Assembly: GCA_947568835.1 (NCBI GenBank)
Contig: OX387604.1
Coordinates: 27,514,851 to 27,578,850 of the forward strand
Length of the DNA: 64,000 nt
Source: Protonemura montana
Lineage: Eukaryota; Arthropoda; Insecta; Plecoptera; Nemouridae
Direction of reading: 5' to 3'
A program made the translations under genes and the position numbers. Every line of letters starts with the position of its first letter. The first letter of the stretch is position 1. Below, in pieces: positions 20,017-30,041 of this stretch. A model generated the notes under the pieces. The model saw nothing but the letters and a program-made list of their open reading frames with translations. It was not told where the DNA came from and searched no databases.

Positions 20017-20873
20017 GAGGCTATCACCTTACCGTGGTGAGGGGGTTTGTGTGGCTCGATGATCCGGGAGACTATGCCGGCGGGAGGTTTCACTCCCAGC
20101 AAGGTTTCCTATGCCGGACAGACTCCCGGGGAGAGCCCAGACCAAGAATAGTCCGACCCCGTCGCTGTTGCGGGACTCGGACTTTGGTCTAAGGAGTTTC
20201 TGGCCTCTTTTCTTTCTCACCTCTTTCTTTTCATCACCTTCTCTTCGCCTTCTTCCTTCTTTCATTTCTAGCCATCTCCCGATACCTCTGTCTGTTTTCT
20301 GCAACAGCGACGAGGTTCCCTCCCCTTTGTTGACGACTCGGCCATTCATTGGTTTTTCCTTTGGACCTCGATTTGTTTCAGTCGGTGGTAGAGCCAGACA
20401 GCTGGTGACTGGGGTGTGCCCGGAGAGCTCTCGTGTCGCTCTTGTCTCTTTCCCTCTTTCCTAAAATTCTTCTCCTTACCTTTCTGGCCGGCTTTCTGGA
20501 TACGCCCGAACTCCACACGTTGACGACGCTCGCTAGTCAAGGTTATGATTTGGTTTTTCTATTCGGATTCGATTGCACTTGGGCTCGTCCCCGGGTTGCG
20601 TTGGCTGCAATAGCTGGACGGGGGTATCGTATGACAATATCGGTGCCCTCTGCCCAGGGAAAAGGTCGATTGCGCCCGGGGGCGTCCGGGCGTGAAATTG
20701 GCTCTTTCCTGCTCACGTTTGATGGAATGGAAGTCATTTATCGGCTCTCCCTCATCGGATCAATCCGATGGGAGCGACCCGATTTTGTTTACAAGGCCCT
20801 ATGTGGTAGAACCAACGTGGGTTAGTTGAGTCCTGATCCCAAACACTGGAGGAGGTTGCCCCCAAATAAATAC
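20017..20873 (+). promoter_or_regulatory. LINE 5' UTR, structured start and internal promoter candidate
   Basis: Begins near GAGGCTATCACCTTACCGTG, where TCACC/GGTGA can pair. A second stem GGGAG/CTCCC sits at 20087-20103, within GGCGGGAGGTTTCACTCCCA. A C/T-rich tract spans about 20210-20290. LINEs of this type need an internal promoter because they lack LTRs. Promoter function is inferred. Confidence 0.4.
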
Positions 20874-21311
20874 ATGCAATCCAAAAATTGTCAAAATTCC
20901 CTCCCAAATTTATTCGAAAAGACTATAAATGTAAATATGTTACAGTCAACGAACCCTGCTTTTATAAACCCATACCCGTCCTTTCTATCTATAACCTGTA
21001 CCCAAGAAAATACTACATTCTCAAATGCTTCACCATTTAAAATCAACTCCTTCCTACTTAAGGATATTGGTAGTCTGAAGTCCGTGAGCCGCCAAAGAGA
21101 CGGCTCTCTACTCATCGAGACCCTAAATGAGGAACAATCTAAGAAAGCCCGATCTTTGAAGCTAATTGGCACCTATCCAGTAGCAATAACCCCTCACAAG
21201 ACCCTAAATTCGTGCAGAGGCGTTGTCTTCAGCTATGATTTGAAGGCACTGGACGAAAAAGAGATCTTAGAAGAATTACAAGACCACGAGTCACTGAGGT
21301 TAAAAGACTGA
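20874..21311 (+). CDS. LINE ORF1, N-terminal part
   Basis: Starts MQSKNCQNSLPNLFEK (an in-frame TTG upstream at 20826 is less likely). Contains SPFKINSFLLKDIGSLKSVS and DGSLLIETLNEEQSKKAR, an RRM-like gag-type region common in Jockey/I ORF1 proteins. The frame stops at 21311, but homologous-looking sequence (VTEVKRLNTRKEGK) continues in another frame from about 21286, so a small indel lies near ACGAGTCACTGAGG. Confidence 0.8.
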   Translation: MQSKNCQNSLPNLFEKTINVNMLQSTNPAFINPYPSFLSITCTQENTTFSNASPFKINSFLLKDIGSLKSVSRQRDGSLLIETLNEEQSKKARSLKLIGTYPVAITPHKTLNSCRGVVFSYDLKALDEKEILEELQDHESLRLKD

Positions 21312-22222
21312 ACACCAGAAAAGAGGGGAAGTTGCTGCCATCAGCCTTACATATCTTGACGTTTGCATCAACCGCCGTACCCGAATTTATTTTTGTGGGT
21401 TTCATACGTGTGAAGGTGGAGCAACACATCCCTAACCCCACCAGATGCTTAAATTGTCAACGATATGGACATACCCAGCATATCTGCCAAAAGCCCTTCA
21501 CTTGCGATCGGTGCGGGCAGGTGGATGCACACAAGGATGCGCCATGTGACCAAGAGCCCTTCTGTGCGAACTGCTCTGGGCCACATCCATCCTGGTCCCG
21601 TAATTGTCCGATCTGGAAAAGAGAGAAAAAGGTAATTGAAATTAAAACAAAAGAAAAGATCTCCTACCCTGAGGCTAGAAAAAAATACTCAGAAACATAC
21701 CCTCAAACGGTCCTGACAAGATCCTTTTCGGAGGCGGTAAAAACGCCGCCGCCACCACCCGAGATGGACGACCTCAAGCAGATGATGAGGCTGCTCCTGG
21801 AAGGTCAGAAAGAAAATAAGGAGAAATTAGAAATCCAAACGAGGAAAATTGAGGAGCAGACGGAGCAGATACGACAGCTGCGAGAGGAAAACCGGGAGCT
21901 GAAAGCGCAAAACAACAAAATGAAAGACGAGCTCACTGCTCTAAAGACTAAATCAAACACACCTGACCAAAAACAGCAACAAAAACAACAACTTCAACAA
22001 CAATCAAAACAACAAAAACAACAAAAACAACTCGGTAAAGAGACCAACCCCCAGTCCAGGGAGGAAGAATCCACTATGGACTGTAGTGGAGCTGGTGAAG
22101 CCGTTCCGGCGCACGATGACGAGTTTGCCACAATTGCGTCGGGCAAAAAGAGACAGAAGACTACGACTAAGACCGCACAGGGGAGCGGGGGGTCAGTCTT
22201 AACTCGGGTGGGATGGCCCTAA
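21286..22222 (+). CDS. LINE ORF1, C-terminal part with zinc knuckles
   Basis: The frame is open from before 21286; its first ATG is only at 21332 or later because the start is the frame break. Cys/His knuckles: CLNCQRYGHTQHIC, then CDRCGQVDAHKDAPC and CANCSGPHPSWSRNC, followed by PIWKREKKVIEIKTKEKISY. A Pro patch, a heptad-like coiled coil (EEQTEQIRQLREENRELKAQ), a Gln/Lys-rich stretch and a charged tail end at TAA 22220-22222. The protein should coat the element RNA. Confidence 0.85.
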
Positions 22223-22258
22223 AAATGTCTGTCTCTAAGATAATTTTGTTTCCTTTCT

Positions 22259-22558
22259 GTGATAAACTTTCTGTGATAACCTCTGGGATAATGTCTGTGA
22301 TAGTATTATATGCTTCTTTTATCTGTGTGAATTTATTTTTATTTTTACATAGGTTTAATGGCTTTAGTATTGTCTGTGATATTTTACTTAGGTTTAGAGA
22401 GGAAAATTGTGATAAACTTTCTGTGATAACCTATGTGATAATGTCTGTGATAGTATTATATGCTTCTTTTATCTGTGTGAATTTATTTTTATTTTTACAT
22501 AGGTTTAGTGGCTTTGGTATTGTCTGTGATATTTTACTTAGGTTTAGAGAGTTTTTAA
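22259..22558 (+). repeat. 150-bp tandem duplication between LINE ORFs
   Basis: Two head-to-tail copies, 22259-22408 and 22409-22558, starting TGATAAACTTTCTGTGATAA and ending TTACTTAGGTTTAGAGA. They differ at only a few positions, so the duplication is recent or homogenised. It fills nearly the whole inter-ORF gap and pushes ORF2 about 340 bp from the ORF1 stop. Confidence 0.9.
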
Positions 22559-22565
22559 AACAAAA

Positions 22566-25500
22566 ATGGCGTTAATTCAGTGGAACCTTAATGGTTTTCA
22601 CCACCACCGAGAGGAGGTGAAGCTTTTAACAGCCAATTTTAGCCCCCTGTGTCTCTCTTTACAAGAGACACATTTTAAACCATCCGACTCTCCCGTTCTG
22701 AGAGGATATACTTTTTACCGTTTTGATGACAACACTGGCAACCGAGCGGCAGGTGGTGTGGCGACGGTGGTCTCGGACAGTGTCTCCTCGAGTCCACTGC
22801 CACTCACGACACCTCTCCAGGCAGTGGCAATCCGGGTAAACCTCCCACGGCCTATGACGCTCTGTAACGTCTATTTCCCCGAGTGGGCTCCAGTCACAAA
22901 AGTCAATCTTCAGAGCCTTATCTCTCAACTCCCTCCCCCCTTCGTAATTCTTGGGGACTTTAACGCCCATAGCCCCTTGTGGGGTGATACCATGGCAGAT
23001 GGTAATGGAAGAGGCCGTCTCTTCGAAGAGTTTTTTAACGATAACGACTTATTTCTTTTAAATAATGGGCAGAAAACCAGATTTAATGCCTTTAATGGCG
23101 AATTTTCGGCTATTGATCTGTGTGTGTGCACTCCATCTTTGGCACCACTGTTTGAATTCTCTGTTCACTCGGACCTTTGTGGCAGTGACCACTTCCCCAT
23201 TATCATCAAGTTGCAGACTGACTTTCAGCCCCCGGGTCGTCCGGCTCAATGGAGTTTGAGGAGAGCCAACTGGAAGCGGTTCAGTGCGCTCGCTGACTTG
23301 AGTGCTGCGCGTCTGGAAACGGACGTTAATGCTAGGGTTAAGATTATTACAGACACCATCATCAGTGCTGCAGAGGAAAGTGTGCCCCAGACATCCACCA
23401 AGCCACGCCGCATTCCCGTTCCCTGGTGGAACCAGGAATGCGATGACGCAATCAAGGCGAGGAAACGGGCTCTTCGGATTTTCTCTAAAAGGCCAACGAC
23501 TGAAAATTTAATGGTGTTTAGACAACTTCGTGCTAAGGCACGACTTGTTGTGAAATCGTCACAAAAACGCTCTTGGGAGGAATACATTTCCACTATCACG
23601 TGCACTACGGTGTCCGCCAAAGTTTGGCATCGTGTTAACAAAATCAAGGGCAAGCACAAGTCAGCCACGATAGCCGGTATCGAGAGGGACGGACACTTGC
23701 TCACGGACGCGAAGGATATAGCGGACTGCATTGGCCTGCACTTTGCAGATGTTTCTAGCTCACACCACTACTCGGCATCATTCCAAAAGACGAAGCTCGC
23801 TGCGGAGCGCAGACCCCTGTCGTTTACCTCTACCAACTCCGAGAATTACAATACGCAGTTTAGTCTGTGGGAGCTTGACGATGCCATTAAGACGTCAAAA
23901 AACACATCTCCAGGGGCCGACAGGGTCCATAACCTGTTTTTAAAAAACCTACCACCAGACTCTCTATCTATCCTACTCGAGACATACAACGAGATTTGGA
24001 CCACTCAGATATTTCCAGAGGAGTGGCGACTTGCCATACAGATCCCCGTCTTAAAACCTGGCAAAGACAAGAAACTGGCGACAAGCTACAGGCCCATCTC
24101 ACTCACAAGCTGTCTGTGCAAGATAATGGAACGAATAGTCAACAACCGGCTTGTTTGGTGTCTAGAACGTAAGAATCTGCTATCTAATCTACAATGTGGC
24201 TTCAGGAAAAATAGGAGCACCCTCGACCACCTCGTTCGTATGGAAACGTGTATTCAAAACACGTTTCTCCTCAGGCAACATGGAGTGGGTGTCTTCTTCG
24301 ATCTAGAGAAGGCCTATGACACCACCTGGCGGTATGGGATTCTCAAAACCTTGTCTGGATGGGGTTTTAAAGGTCGACTTCCTATTTTTATTGAAAATTT
24401 TATGACTGAGCGTCGTTTTAACGTAAGACTTAACAACATTTTATCTGACACTTTTACACAGGAGAATGGAATCGCACAAGGATCAGTCCTAAGTGTAACG
24501 TTGTTTGCGATTGCAATCAACGGTATCACCGAATGTGTGAAATCCCCTGTTACTGCCTCCCTATTTGTTGATGATCTTGCCATCTACTGCTCTGCTAGGA
24601 CGCTTGCTCTTACCTCTCGGCAAGTGCAGATGACCATCAACAGGCTTGTGAAGTGGGCAGATAACACTGGGTTCAATTTTTCGTCATCTAAGACCAACTG
24701 TGTCCATTTCACTCGGCAAAGAGGCTTGTTCCCTGATCTAGAAATCAGTCTTAGGAGAAACACTTTGCCTGTATCTGAAAATGTCAAGTTTTTAGGGCTC
24801 ATTTTCGACAGAAAACTAAACTGGAAAACTCAGATTAGCCAGCTTAAGCTAAAGTGTCAAAATACGCTGAACATTCTTCGATGTCTCACATGCACAAGCT
24901 GGGGAGCAGACCGCACTGCTATGCTCCGCATTTACAGAGCGTTAGTGAGATCGAAACTTGATTATGGGTGCATTGCATTCGGCTCTGCCCGAGACAGCTA
25001 CCTAAAACCGCTTAACACCATCCACAACACTGGAATCCGACTGGCGATCGGTGCTCTCCGAACCAGTCGGGTTGAAAGCCTGTACTGTGCGGCAAGCGAA
25101 CCTTCTCTATCGCTCCGTCGGCAATACCTCATGACCGCCTACGCATCCAAGGTTCTATGTATGAAAAAACACCCCACCTATCAAGCCCTAATCGACCCTA
25201 GGTTCGCACCTCTATACGACAGCAAGCCATCCGCCACACTCCCAGCAGGGATCAGACTTTCTAGAATATATATTAACTCAGAGTTCCATATCCCGAGGGT
25301 TTACCCTGTGGAACCAAGTCTGACTCCTCCGTGGCTTGTTACAAGGCCTCTGTGTGTAATGGGTCTAACGTCGCTAGAAAGGTCCAGCACTAGTGATTTA
25401 GTCTTCCAAAAGAGATTCAGTGAACTATGTACAGACTTTAAAGATAGCGTTTTTTACTTTACGGACGGATCTAAAAAGGACAGCTCAGTTGGTAGTGCAT

Positions 25501-26264
25501 TTATATCTTCCCCGAACACCTCACAAGGCTTCAGACTAAACGCTATGAGCAGTGTTTTCACTGCTGAGCTCTTTGCGCTATTGAAAGCCTTGGAGCATAT
25601 CCGTCATCGACCCGAAAAATCCTTCGTCATATGCTCGGATTCTCTTAGCTCACTACAGGCAATTGGCACCTTGTATTCCCCACTATCGCTAGTCCAGGGC
25701 ATACACTCACTCCTGGCGTCCCTGTCTTCCAGGGGCGTTAGGGTGGTGTTCTGCTGGGTCCCTGGACACGTGGGGATACAGGGTAATGAACTGGCTGACA
25801 GGGCAGCAAAGGCTGCCACTGAGCTTGATTTCATTTCTAATGACAAACTACCTTTTAATGATCTCAAAGCATATTTTAAATCTCAACTCAAAACACAATT
25901 CCAAAACATGTGGGACCTGCAAAGGGAAAACAAACTTAAAGCAATAAAGCCATCCATCGAAGATTGGGATTCGGCTATAAGACCGTCGAGAAGGGAAGAG
26001 GTAGTGCTGGCCCGACTCCGCATAGGCCACACACTCATGACACACAGTTTCTTGTTCACCATGGAAAAAATCCCTCCTATTTGCGATTCATGTAACGTTT
26101 CCCTGACAGTCAAACACATTCTTCTGGACTGCAGTAAATATATGGCACAAAGAAACCGCTTCCGTCTCGGAGACACAATAGACAAAGTCCTGGAAGACAA
26201 CTCAAAAACTATTGATAGACTCTTTAATTTTTTACAAGAAATAGACATCCTGAAGATGATCTAA
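22566..26264 (+). CDS. LINE ORF2: endonuclease, reverse transcriptase, RNase H
   Basis: An uninterrupted 1232-residue frame. Endonuclease at about residues 1-220: IQWNLNGF, LSLQETHF, VILGDFNAHSPLWG and GSDHFPIIIK. RT at about 480-760: ATSYRPISLTSCLCKIMERI, QCGFRKNRSTLDHLV, FFDLEKAYDTTWR, NGIAQGSVLSVTLFAIAING and the catalytic FVDD (about 666). RNase H at about 960-1100: FYFTDGSKKDSS, TAELFALLKALEHI, CSDSLSSLQAI and WVPGHVGIQGNELADRAAKA, covering the D-E-D-D active site. A C-terminal Cys/His motif (CDSCNVSLTVKHILLDC) near residue 1173 is typical of I/Jockey ORF2. All catalytic residues I can check are present, so the enzyme could be active; ORF1 of this copy is broken. The start ATG follows ACAAAA. 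Confidence 0.95.
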   Translation: MALIQWNLNGFHHHREEVKLLTANFSPLCLSLQETHFKPSDSPVLRGYTFYRFDDNTGNRAAGGVATVVSDSVSSSPLPLTTPLQAVAIRVNLPRPMTLCNVYFPEWAPVTKVNLQSLISQLPPPFVILGDFNAHSPLWGDTMADGNGRGRLFEEFFNDNDLFLLNNGQKTRFNAFNGEFSAIDLCVCTPSLAPLFEFSVHSDLCGSDHFPIIIKLQTDFQPPGRPAQWSLRRANWKRFSALADLSAARLETDVNARVKIITDTIISAAEESVPQTSTKPRRIPVPWWNQECDDAIKARKRALRIFSKRPTTENLMVFRQLRAKARLVVKSSQKRSWEEYISTITCTTVSAKVWHRVNKIKGKHKSATIAGIERDGHLLTDAKDIADCIGLHFADVSSSHHYSASFQKTKLAAERRPLSFTSTNSENYNTQFSLWELDDAIKTSKNTSPGADRVHNLFLKNLPPDSLSILLETYNEIWTTQIFPEEWRLAIQIPVLKPGKDKKLATSYRPISLTSCLCKIMERIVNNRLVWCLERKNLLSNLQCGFRKNRSTLDHLVRMETCIQNTFLLRQHGVGVFFDLEKAYDTTWRYGILKTLSGWGFKGRLPIFIENFMTERRFNVRLNNILSDTFTQENGIAQGSVLSVTLFAIAINGITECVKSPVTASLFVDDLAIYCSARTLALTSRQVQMTINRLVKWADNTGFNFSSSKTNCVHFTRQRGLFPDLEISLRRNTLPVSENVKFLGLIFDRKLNWKTQISQLKLKCQNTLNILRCLTCTSWGADRTAMLRIYRALVRSKLDYGCIAFGSARDSYLKPLNTIHNTGIRLAIGALRTSRVESLYCAASEPSLSLRRQYLMTAYASKVLCMKKHPTYQALIDPRFAPLYDSKPSATLPAGIRLSRIYINSEFHIPRVYPVEPSLTPPWLVTRPLCVMGLTSLERSSTSDLVFQKRFSELCTDFKDSVFYFTDGSKKDSSVGSAFISSPNTSQGFRLNAMSSVFTAELFALLKALEHIRHRPEKSFVICSDSLSSLQAIGTLYSPLSLVQGIHSLLASLSSRGVRVVFCWVPGHVGIQGNELADRAAKAATELDFISNDKLPFNDLKAYFKSQLKTQFQNMWDLQRENKLKAIKPSIEDWDSAIRPSRREEVVLARLRIGHTLMTHSFLFTMEKIPPICDSCNVSLTVKHILLDCSKYMAQRNRFRLGDTIDKVLEDNSKTIDRLFNFLQEIDILKMI

Positions 26265-26699
26265 CCACTTCCATTCATTCTAGTCATTTTGTTTATTTAT
26301 CTGTTTACTGACACATTTTATTTTGCTTTTTATCTTTATCTTTATTTTTATTATTTCAATTCTAGTCAGATTAGTCTTGGTGTCACCATGGTTTGTGTCT
26401 GGTCATTCATGTCTAGTCCTACTCTGTGATACTTAGTCTTAATCTGTCTTATCTAGTCAGTATTAGTGATACTTGTCTGTGATATTTAATATTAAGTTCT
26501 CTTATTATTTTATCTTTATTATTTATTTATCTATCTATTTATAAATTTTCTTTACTAATTCTATCCCATTTACAACTATCCTTTTCTATCATATTCTATC
26601 TTTTCACCTATTAATTTTTGACTTAACAAGACTAGATGTCTTGTTGTTGTTGAAGTTGATGTTGAAGTGGTTTAAGTGATTTATTTTTATTGATTCTCC
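26265..26699 (+). other. LINE 3' UTR and junction to next repeat
   Basis: AT-rich, with repeated TTATTTATTTATCTATC-like stretches at 26510-26545 and a GTTGTTGTTGAAGTTGATGT block at 26643-26670. The exact 3' end is unresolved. Confidence 0.5.
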
Positions 26700-26762
26700 T
26701 TCCGGCGCAAAATAACCCTTCGGTTGACGTGCCGTTAAACCCAAATATTCATTCAGAAATCA

Positions 26763-27062
26763 AAATCAATGCCTCCTCCTATAGATGGTCTCACTTTAGA
26801 TGCTCAAAACAGCACAAACCAATCCAACCAAACCAACAACAGTCGAGCAATCAACAACAACAATATCAACAAGTGCACCGCATCCATACAAACAAACCAA
26901 ACCATCAACAGTCGTGCGTCCAATCGGATCGACATCAACATCAACACCAATCTCAACCCGGACGTCACCACCTCCACCAGTGGCTAAAAAACATGTACCT
27001 GCAACTTGTAAACGCAAACCACACAATCAACACCCTCCAAGAAGAAAATACCCGACTTCGTA
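26763..27062 (+). CDS. Low-complexity N-terminal fragment, possible LINE ORF1 remnant
   Basis: From ATG 26769 one frame reads MPPPIDGLTLDAQNSTNQSN and stays Asn/Thr-rich; another frame reads through to LQLVNANHTINTLQEENTRL, a short coiled-coil-like end, and continues into the minisatellite. Upstream, GACGTGCCGTTAAACCCAAA at 26725 resembles the 3' end of invertebrate SINE-like repeats. Function is not recognised; ORF1 remnant is inferred from position. Confidence 0.3.
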
Positions 27063-27067
27063 GAATT

Positions 27068-27990
27068 CTGCCCCCTGCACTGGAGGCCACGCTGCCCCCT
27101 GCACTGGAGACCACGCTGCCCCCTGCACTGGAGGCCACGCTGCCCCCTGCACTGGAGGCCACGCTGCCCCCTGCACTGGAAGCCACGCTGCCCCCTGCAA
27201 TGGAGGCCACGCTGCCCCCTGCACTGGAGGCCACGCTGCCCCCTGCACTGGAGGCCACGCTGCCCCCTGCACTGGAGGCCACGCTGCCCCCTGCACTCGA
27301 GGCCACGCTGCCCCCTGCACTGGAGGCCACGCTGCCCCCTGCACTGGAAGCCACGCTGCCCCCTGCACTGGAAGCCACGCTGCCCCCTGCACTGGAGGCC
27401 ACGCTGCCCCCTGCACTGGAGGCCACGCTGCCCCCTGCACTGGAAGCCACGCTGCCCCCTGCACTAGAGGCCACGCTGCCCCCTGCACTGGAGGCCACGC
27501 TGCCCCCTGCACTGGAGGCCAAGCTGCCCCCTGCACTGGAGGCCACTCTGCCCCCTGCACCAGAGGCCACGCTGCCCCCTGCACTGGAGGCCAAGCTGCC
27601 CCCTGGACTGGAGGCCACGCTGCCCCCTGCACTGGAGACCACGCTGCCCCCTGCACTGGAGGCCACGCTGCCCCCTGCACTGGAGGCCACGCTGCCCCCT
27701 GCACTGGAGGCCACGCTGCCCCCTGCACTGGAGGCCACGCTGCCCCCTGCACTGGAGGCCACGCTGCCCCCTGCACCAGAGGCCACGCTGCCCCCTGCAC
27801 TGGAAGCCACGCTGCCCCCTGCACTGGAGGCCACGCTGCCCCCTGCACTGGAGGCCACGCTGCCCCCTGCACTGGAGGCCACGCTGCCCCCTGCACTGGA
27901 GGCCACGCTGCCCCCTGCACTGGAGGCCACGCTGCCCCCTTCACTGGAGACCACTCTGCCTCCTGCACCGGAGGCCATGCTGCCCCCTCA
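27068..27990 (+). repeat. 24-bp coding-frame minisatellite, about 38 copies
   Basis: Unit CTGCCCCCTGCACTGGAGGC plus CACG, which translates as LPPALEAT. Copies differ by single substitutions (TGGAA, CACTCG, CACCAG, CCAAGC). No length variants are visible, so reading frames on both strands stay open through it. Confidence 0.95.
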
Positions 27991-27992
27991 CC

Positions 27993-29213
27993 TTGGCAGA
28001 GGAATTCAACAAATTCTTCGCCAAAGCAGGACACACCGCCTCCCCCGTCATTCCTGACACCAACCCCTCACCAATCCTAGCCAAGTCACCCTCAAAGTCA
28101 ATATTTCTATTCCCTACCAATCCTAGAGAGATCTCCCTTACAGCCCGCTTCCTGCTAAACAAACACTCCAGCGGGCTTGACGAGTTCTCCGGCTCCCTCA
28201 TAGCCAGCAATGTACATCTCCTAACCGACCCGCTCACCCTCATCATCAACAGCTCCTTCACCTCTGGCATATTCCCCACCAAACTCAAACAGGCTCTCAT
28301 CATCCCAATCCACAAGAAGGGAGAAAAATCCAACATCGACAACTATAGGCCCATCTCCCTCCTCTCCACAATGTCTAAACTCATTGAAAAAATCATGCTC
28401 TCCCGGCTTCTTTCCTTCCTAAACACCCACAACATCCTTGCCGACTGCCAACACGGCTTCCAGAAGAACAAATCAACCATCACAGCCATCTTCCAATTCC
28501 TCTCTACCGTCCACACTGCCCTTGACAAAGGCGATCAGGCTCTAGGACTCTTCTATGATCTAAGCAAAGCCTTTGACACCATCAACCACTCTCTCCTCCT
28601 CTCCAAACTCCAATCCCAAGGAATCCGAGGAACCGCCAACAAGTGGATTGCCTCATTCCTCTCCGACCGCTCCCAAGTTGTTCGGATTAACTCCTCAACC
28701 CCTGGAAAACCCCCCTCCATTTCTAACCCCCTTTCTATCAAACAAGGCGTACCGCAAGGCTCGGTGCTTTCTCCCCTACTTTTCCTCCTCTACGTCAATG
28801 ACCTTCCTCAGCTTGTAACTCAAGGCTCCCTGTTCCAATTTGCAGACGACACGACCCACCTCCTCACCAGCCCGAAATCCCAACCTACCAGCTCCCTCAC
28901 CCAAGCTGCTAACTCCCAAACAATCATTATCTCCACCTATTGCCTAAACAACCAATTAGCCCTGCAGCCAGCAAAGTCCACCTTCATCAACTTCTACACT
29001 AAGACAAACTCCCCTGACTACTCCCCCCTCATCCGAGTCAACAACAAAGTAATTCCCAGTGCCTCCTCGACCAAATTCCTTGGCATCCACATCACCCCCA
29101 ACCTAGACTGGTCCCTTCACATTCAAAAAACCCTTTCCAAAATGAAAACTACCTGCTTCCTCCTCCGCCGACTAAAAAAGATCGTCAACCCCCACACTAT
29201 CAAACTTGTCTAG
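27993..29213 (+). CDS. LINE reverse transcriptase (CR1-like), 5' part missing
   Basis: A 406-residue frame. It starts inside the pre-RT linker (AEEFNKFFAKAGH, then SSGLDEFSGSLI). RT motifs: NYRPISLLSTMSKLIEKIML, QHGFQKNKSTITAIF, LFYDLSKAFDTINHS, KQGVPQGSVLSPLLFLLYVN and the catalytic FADD, then KFLGIHITPNLDWSLH. A TAG stop at 29211-29213 truncates the thumb; homologous sequence (SYGLFFWGTSPQAK) continues downstream with frame changes to about 29690. Codon use is strikingly C-rich compared with the other LINEs here. Confidence 0.9.
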   Translation: MAEEFNKFFAKAGHTASPVIPDTNPSPILAKSPSKSIFLFPTNPREISLTARFLLNKHSSGLDEFSGSLIASNVHLLTDPLTLIINSSFTSGIFPTKLKQALIIPIHKKGEKSNIDNYRPISLLSTMSKLIEKIMLSRLLSFLNTHNILADCQHGFQKNKSTITAIFQFLSTVHTALDKGDQALGLFYDLSKAFDTINHSLLLSKLQSQGIRGTANKWIASFLSDRSQVVRINSSTPGKPPSISNPLSIKQGVPQGSVLSPLLFLLYVNDLPQLVTQGSLFQFADDTTHLLTSPKSQPTSSLTQAANSQTIIISTYCLNNQLALQPAKSTFINFYTKTNSPDYSPLIRVNNKVIPSASSTKFLGIHITPNLDWSLHIQKTLSKMKTTCFLLRRLKKIVNPHTIKLV

Positions 29214-29870
29214 CATGCCCACCTTCACTCACACCTTTCCTACGGCCTCTTTTTCTGGGGCACCTCCCCCCAAGCAAAAATAATTTTCATTGCACAAAAA
29301 CAAGCGGTCCGCATTTTAGCAGGAGCTTCCCGCCGCACGACCTGCAAACCTCTCTTCACAACTCTCAAAATCCTTACCCTCACCTGCACCCTCATCCAAA
29401 TCGCATGCACCCTAGTCAGATCCCACCCCCAACCTATTCCCACCCAACTCCTCCATTCACTCCCACGCAACGAGAAAAAGACTGGAAATCCGAACCCTCT
29501 CCCACAAAACCACACTCTTCGAACACAGCCCCCTGTACCTTTGCACCAAAATCCACAATCACCTTCCCGCCCTCATCAAGGACTCCCCTACCCGCAGCTC
29601 TTTTGACTCCTTACTACGCATCTTCCTTCTCAACAACCCCTTCTACTCCCTTGACGAATACTACCTTTGTACCTTCGCAAAACAGTCTTCTGTAAATATG
29701 TAATCTCCCACAACAAATCCACCAACCATACTCAAGAATTATAATTATTATTACTTCTATTACCATTATCCCCATTACCATTATTATTATTATTGCTATT
29801 GTTATTTTTATTATTACTATTTTATTATATGTATTATTATTTTTATAATATGACTATATTATAGCTGACG
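29214..29870 (+). pseudogene. Decayed C-terminal RT region and ATT-rich 3' tail
   Basis: Beyond the stop, AHLHSHLSYGLFFWG and QAVRILAGASRRTTCKPLF match the usual CR1 C-terminal segment, then frames shift. At 29735-29860 a degenerate ATT/ATTACC repeat marks the 3' tail. Confidence 0.7.
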
Positions 29871-30041
29871 TTGCCCACACTTGTATACTATACTCGTCAC
29901 GGACAAAAATAAATAAAAAATTAAAAAATAAATAAATCTGCTGCTGGTGGCGTGATTGTCACGAGCTCGGTCAACTCGTGCAAGACCTTCATCGACTCCT
30001 TGTAGTTTGTACTCATTGGTCTGGTGTGTAGCGAGGAGGAC

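Larger units (their letters stand above)
20017..26690 (+). mobile_element. I/Nimb-like LINE with RNase H, near full length
   Basis: A plus-strand element with a GC-rich structured 5' UTR, ORF1 with CCHC zinc knuckles (frame-broken), a 150-bp tandem duplication between the ORFs, an intact 1232-aa ORF2 carrying endonuclease, RT and RNase H, and an AT-rich 3' UTR. RNase H in ORF2 places it in the I superfamily rather than Jockey or CR1 proper. The exact ends are not fixed: no target-site duplication was identified by eye. Confidence 0.85.
26700..29870 (+). mobile_element. CR1-like LINE copy carrying a 24-bp minisatellite
   Basis: Low-complexity coding-like sequence (26763-27062), a 24-bp tandem array (27068-27990), then the pre-RT linker, RT and decayed C-terminal region (27993-29700), ending in an ATT-rich tail (29735-29860). 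The endonuclease domain expected before the RT is absent and the array occupies its place. Confidence 0.75.

Noticed and set aside
26690..28057. 455-aa ORF of LPPALEAT repeats as a structural protein gene
   Set aside because: Open frames follow from a 24-bp unit without stops; equally long frames exist on the other strand, and it lies inside a LINE copy.
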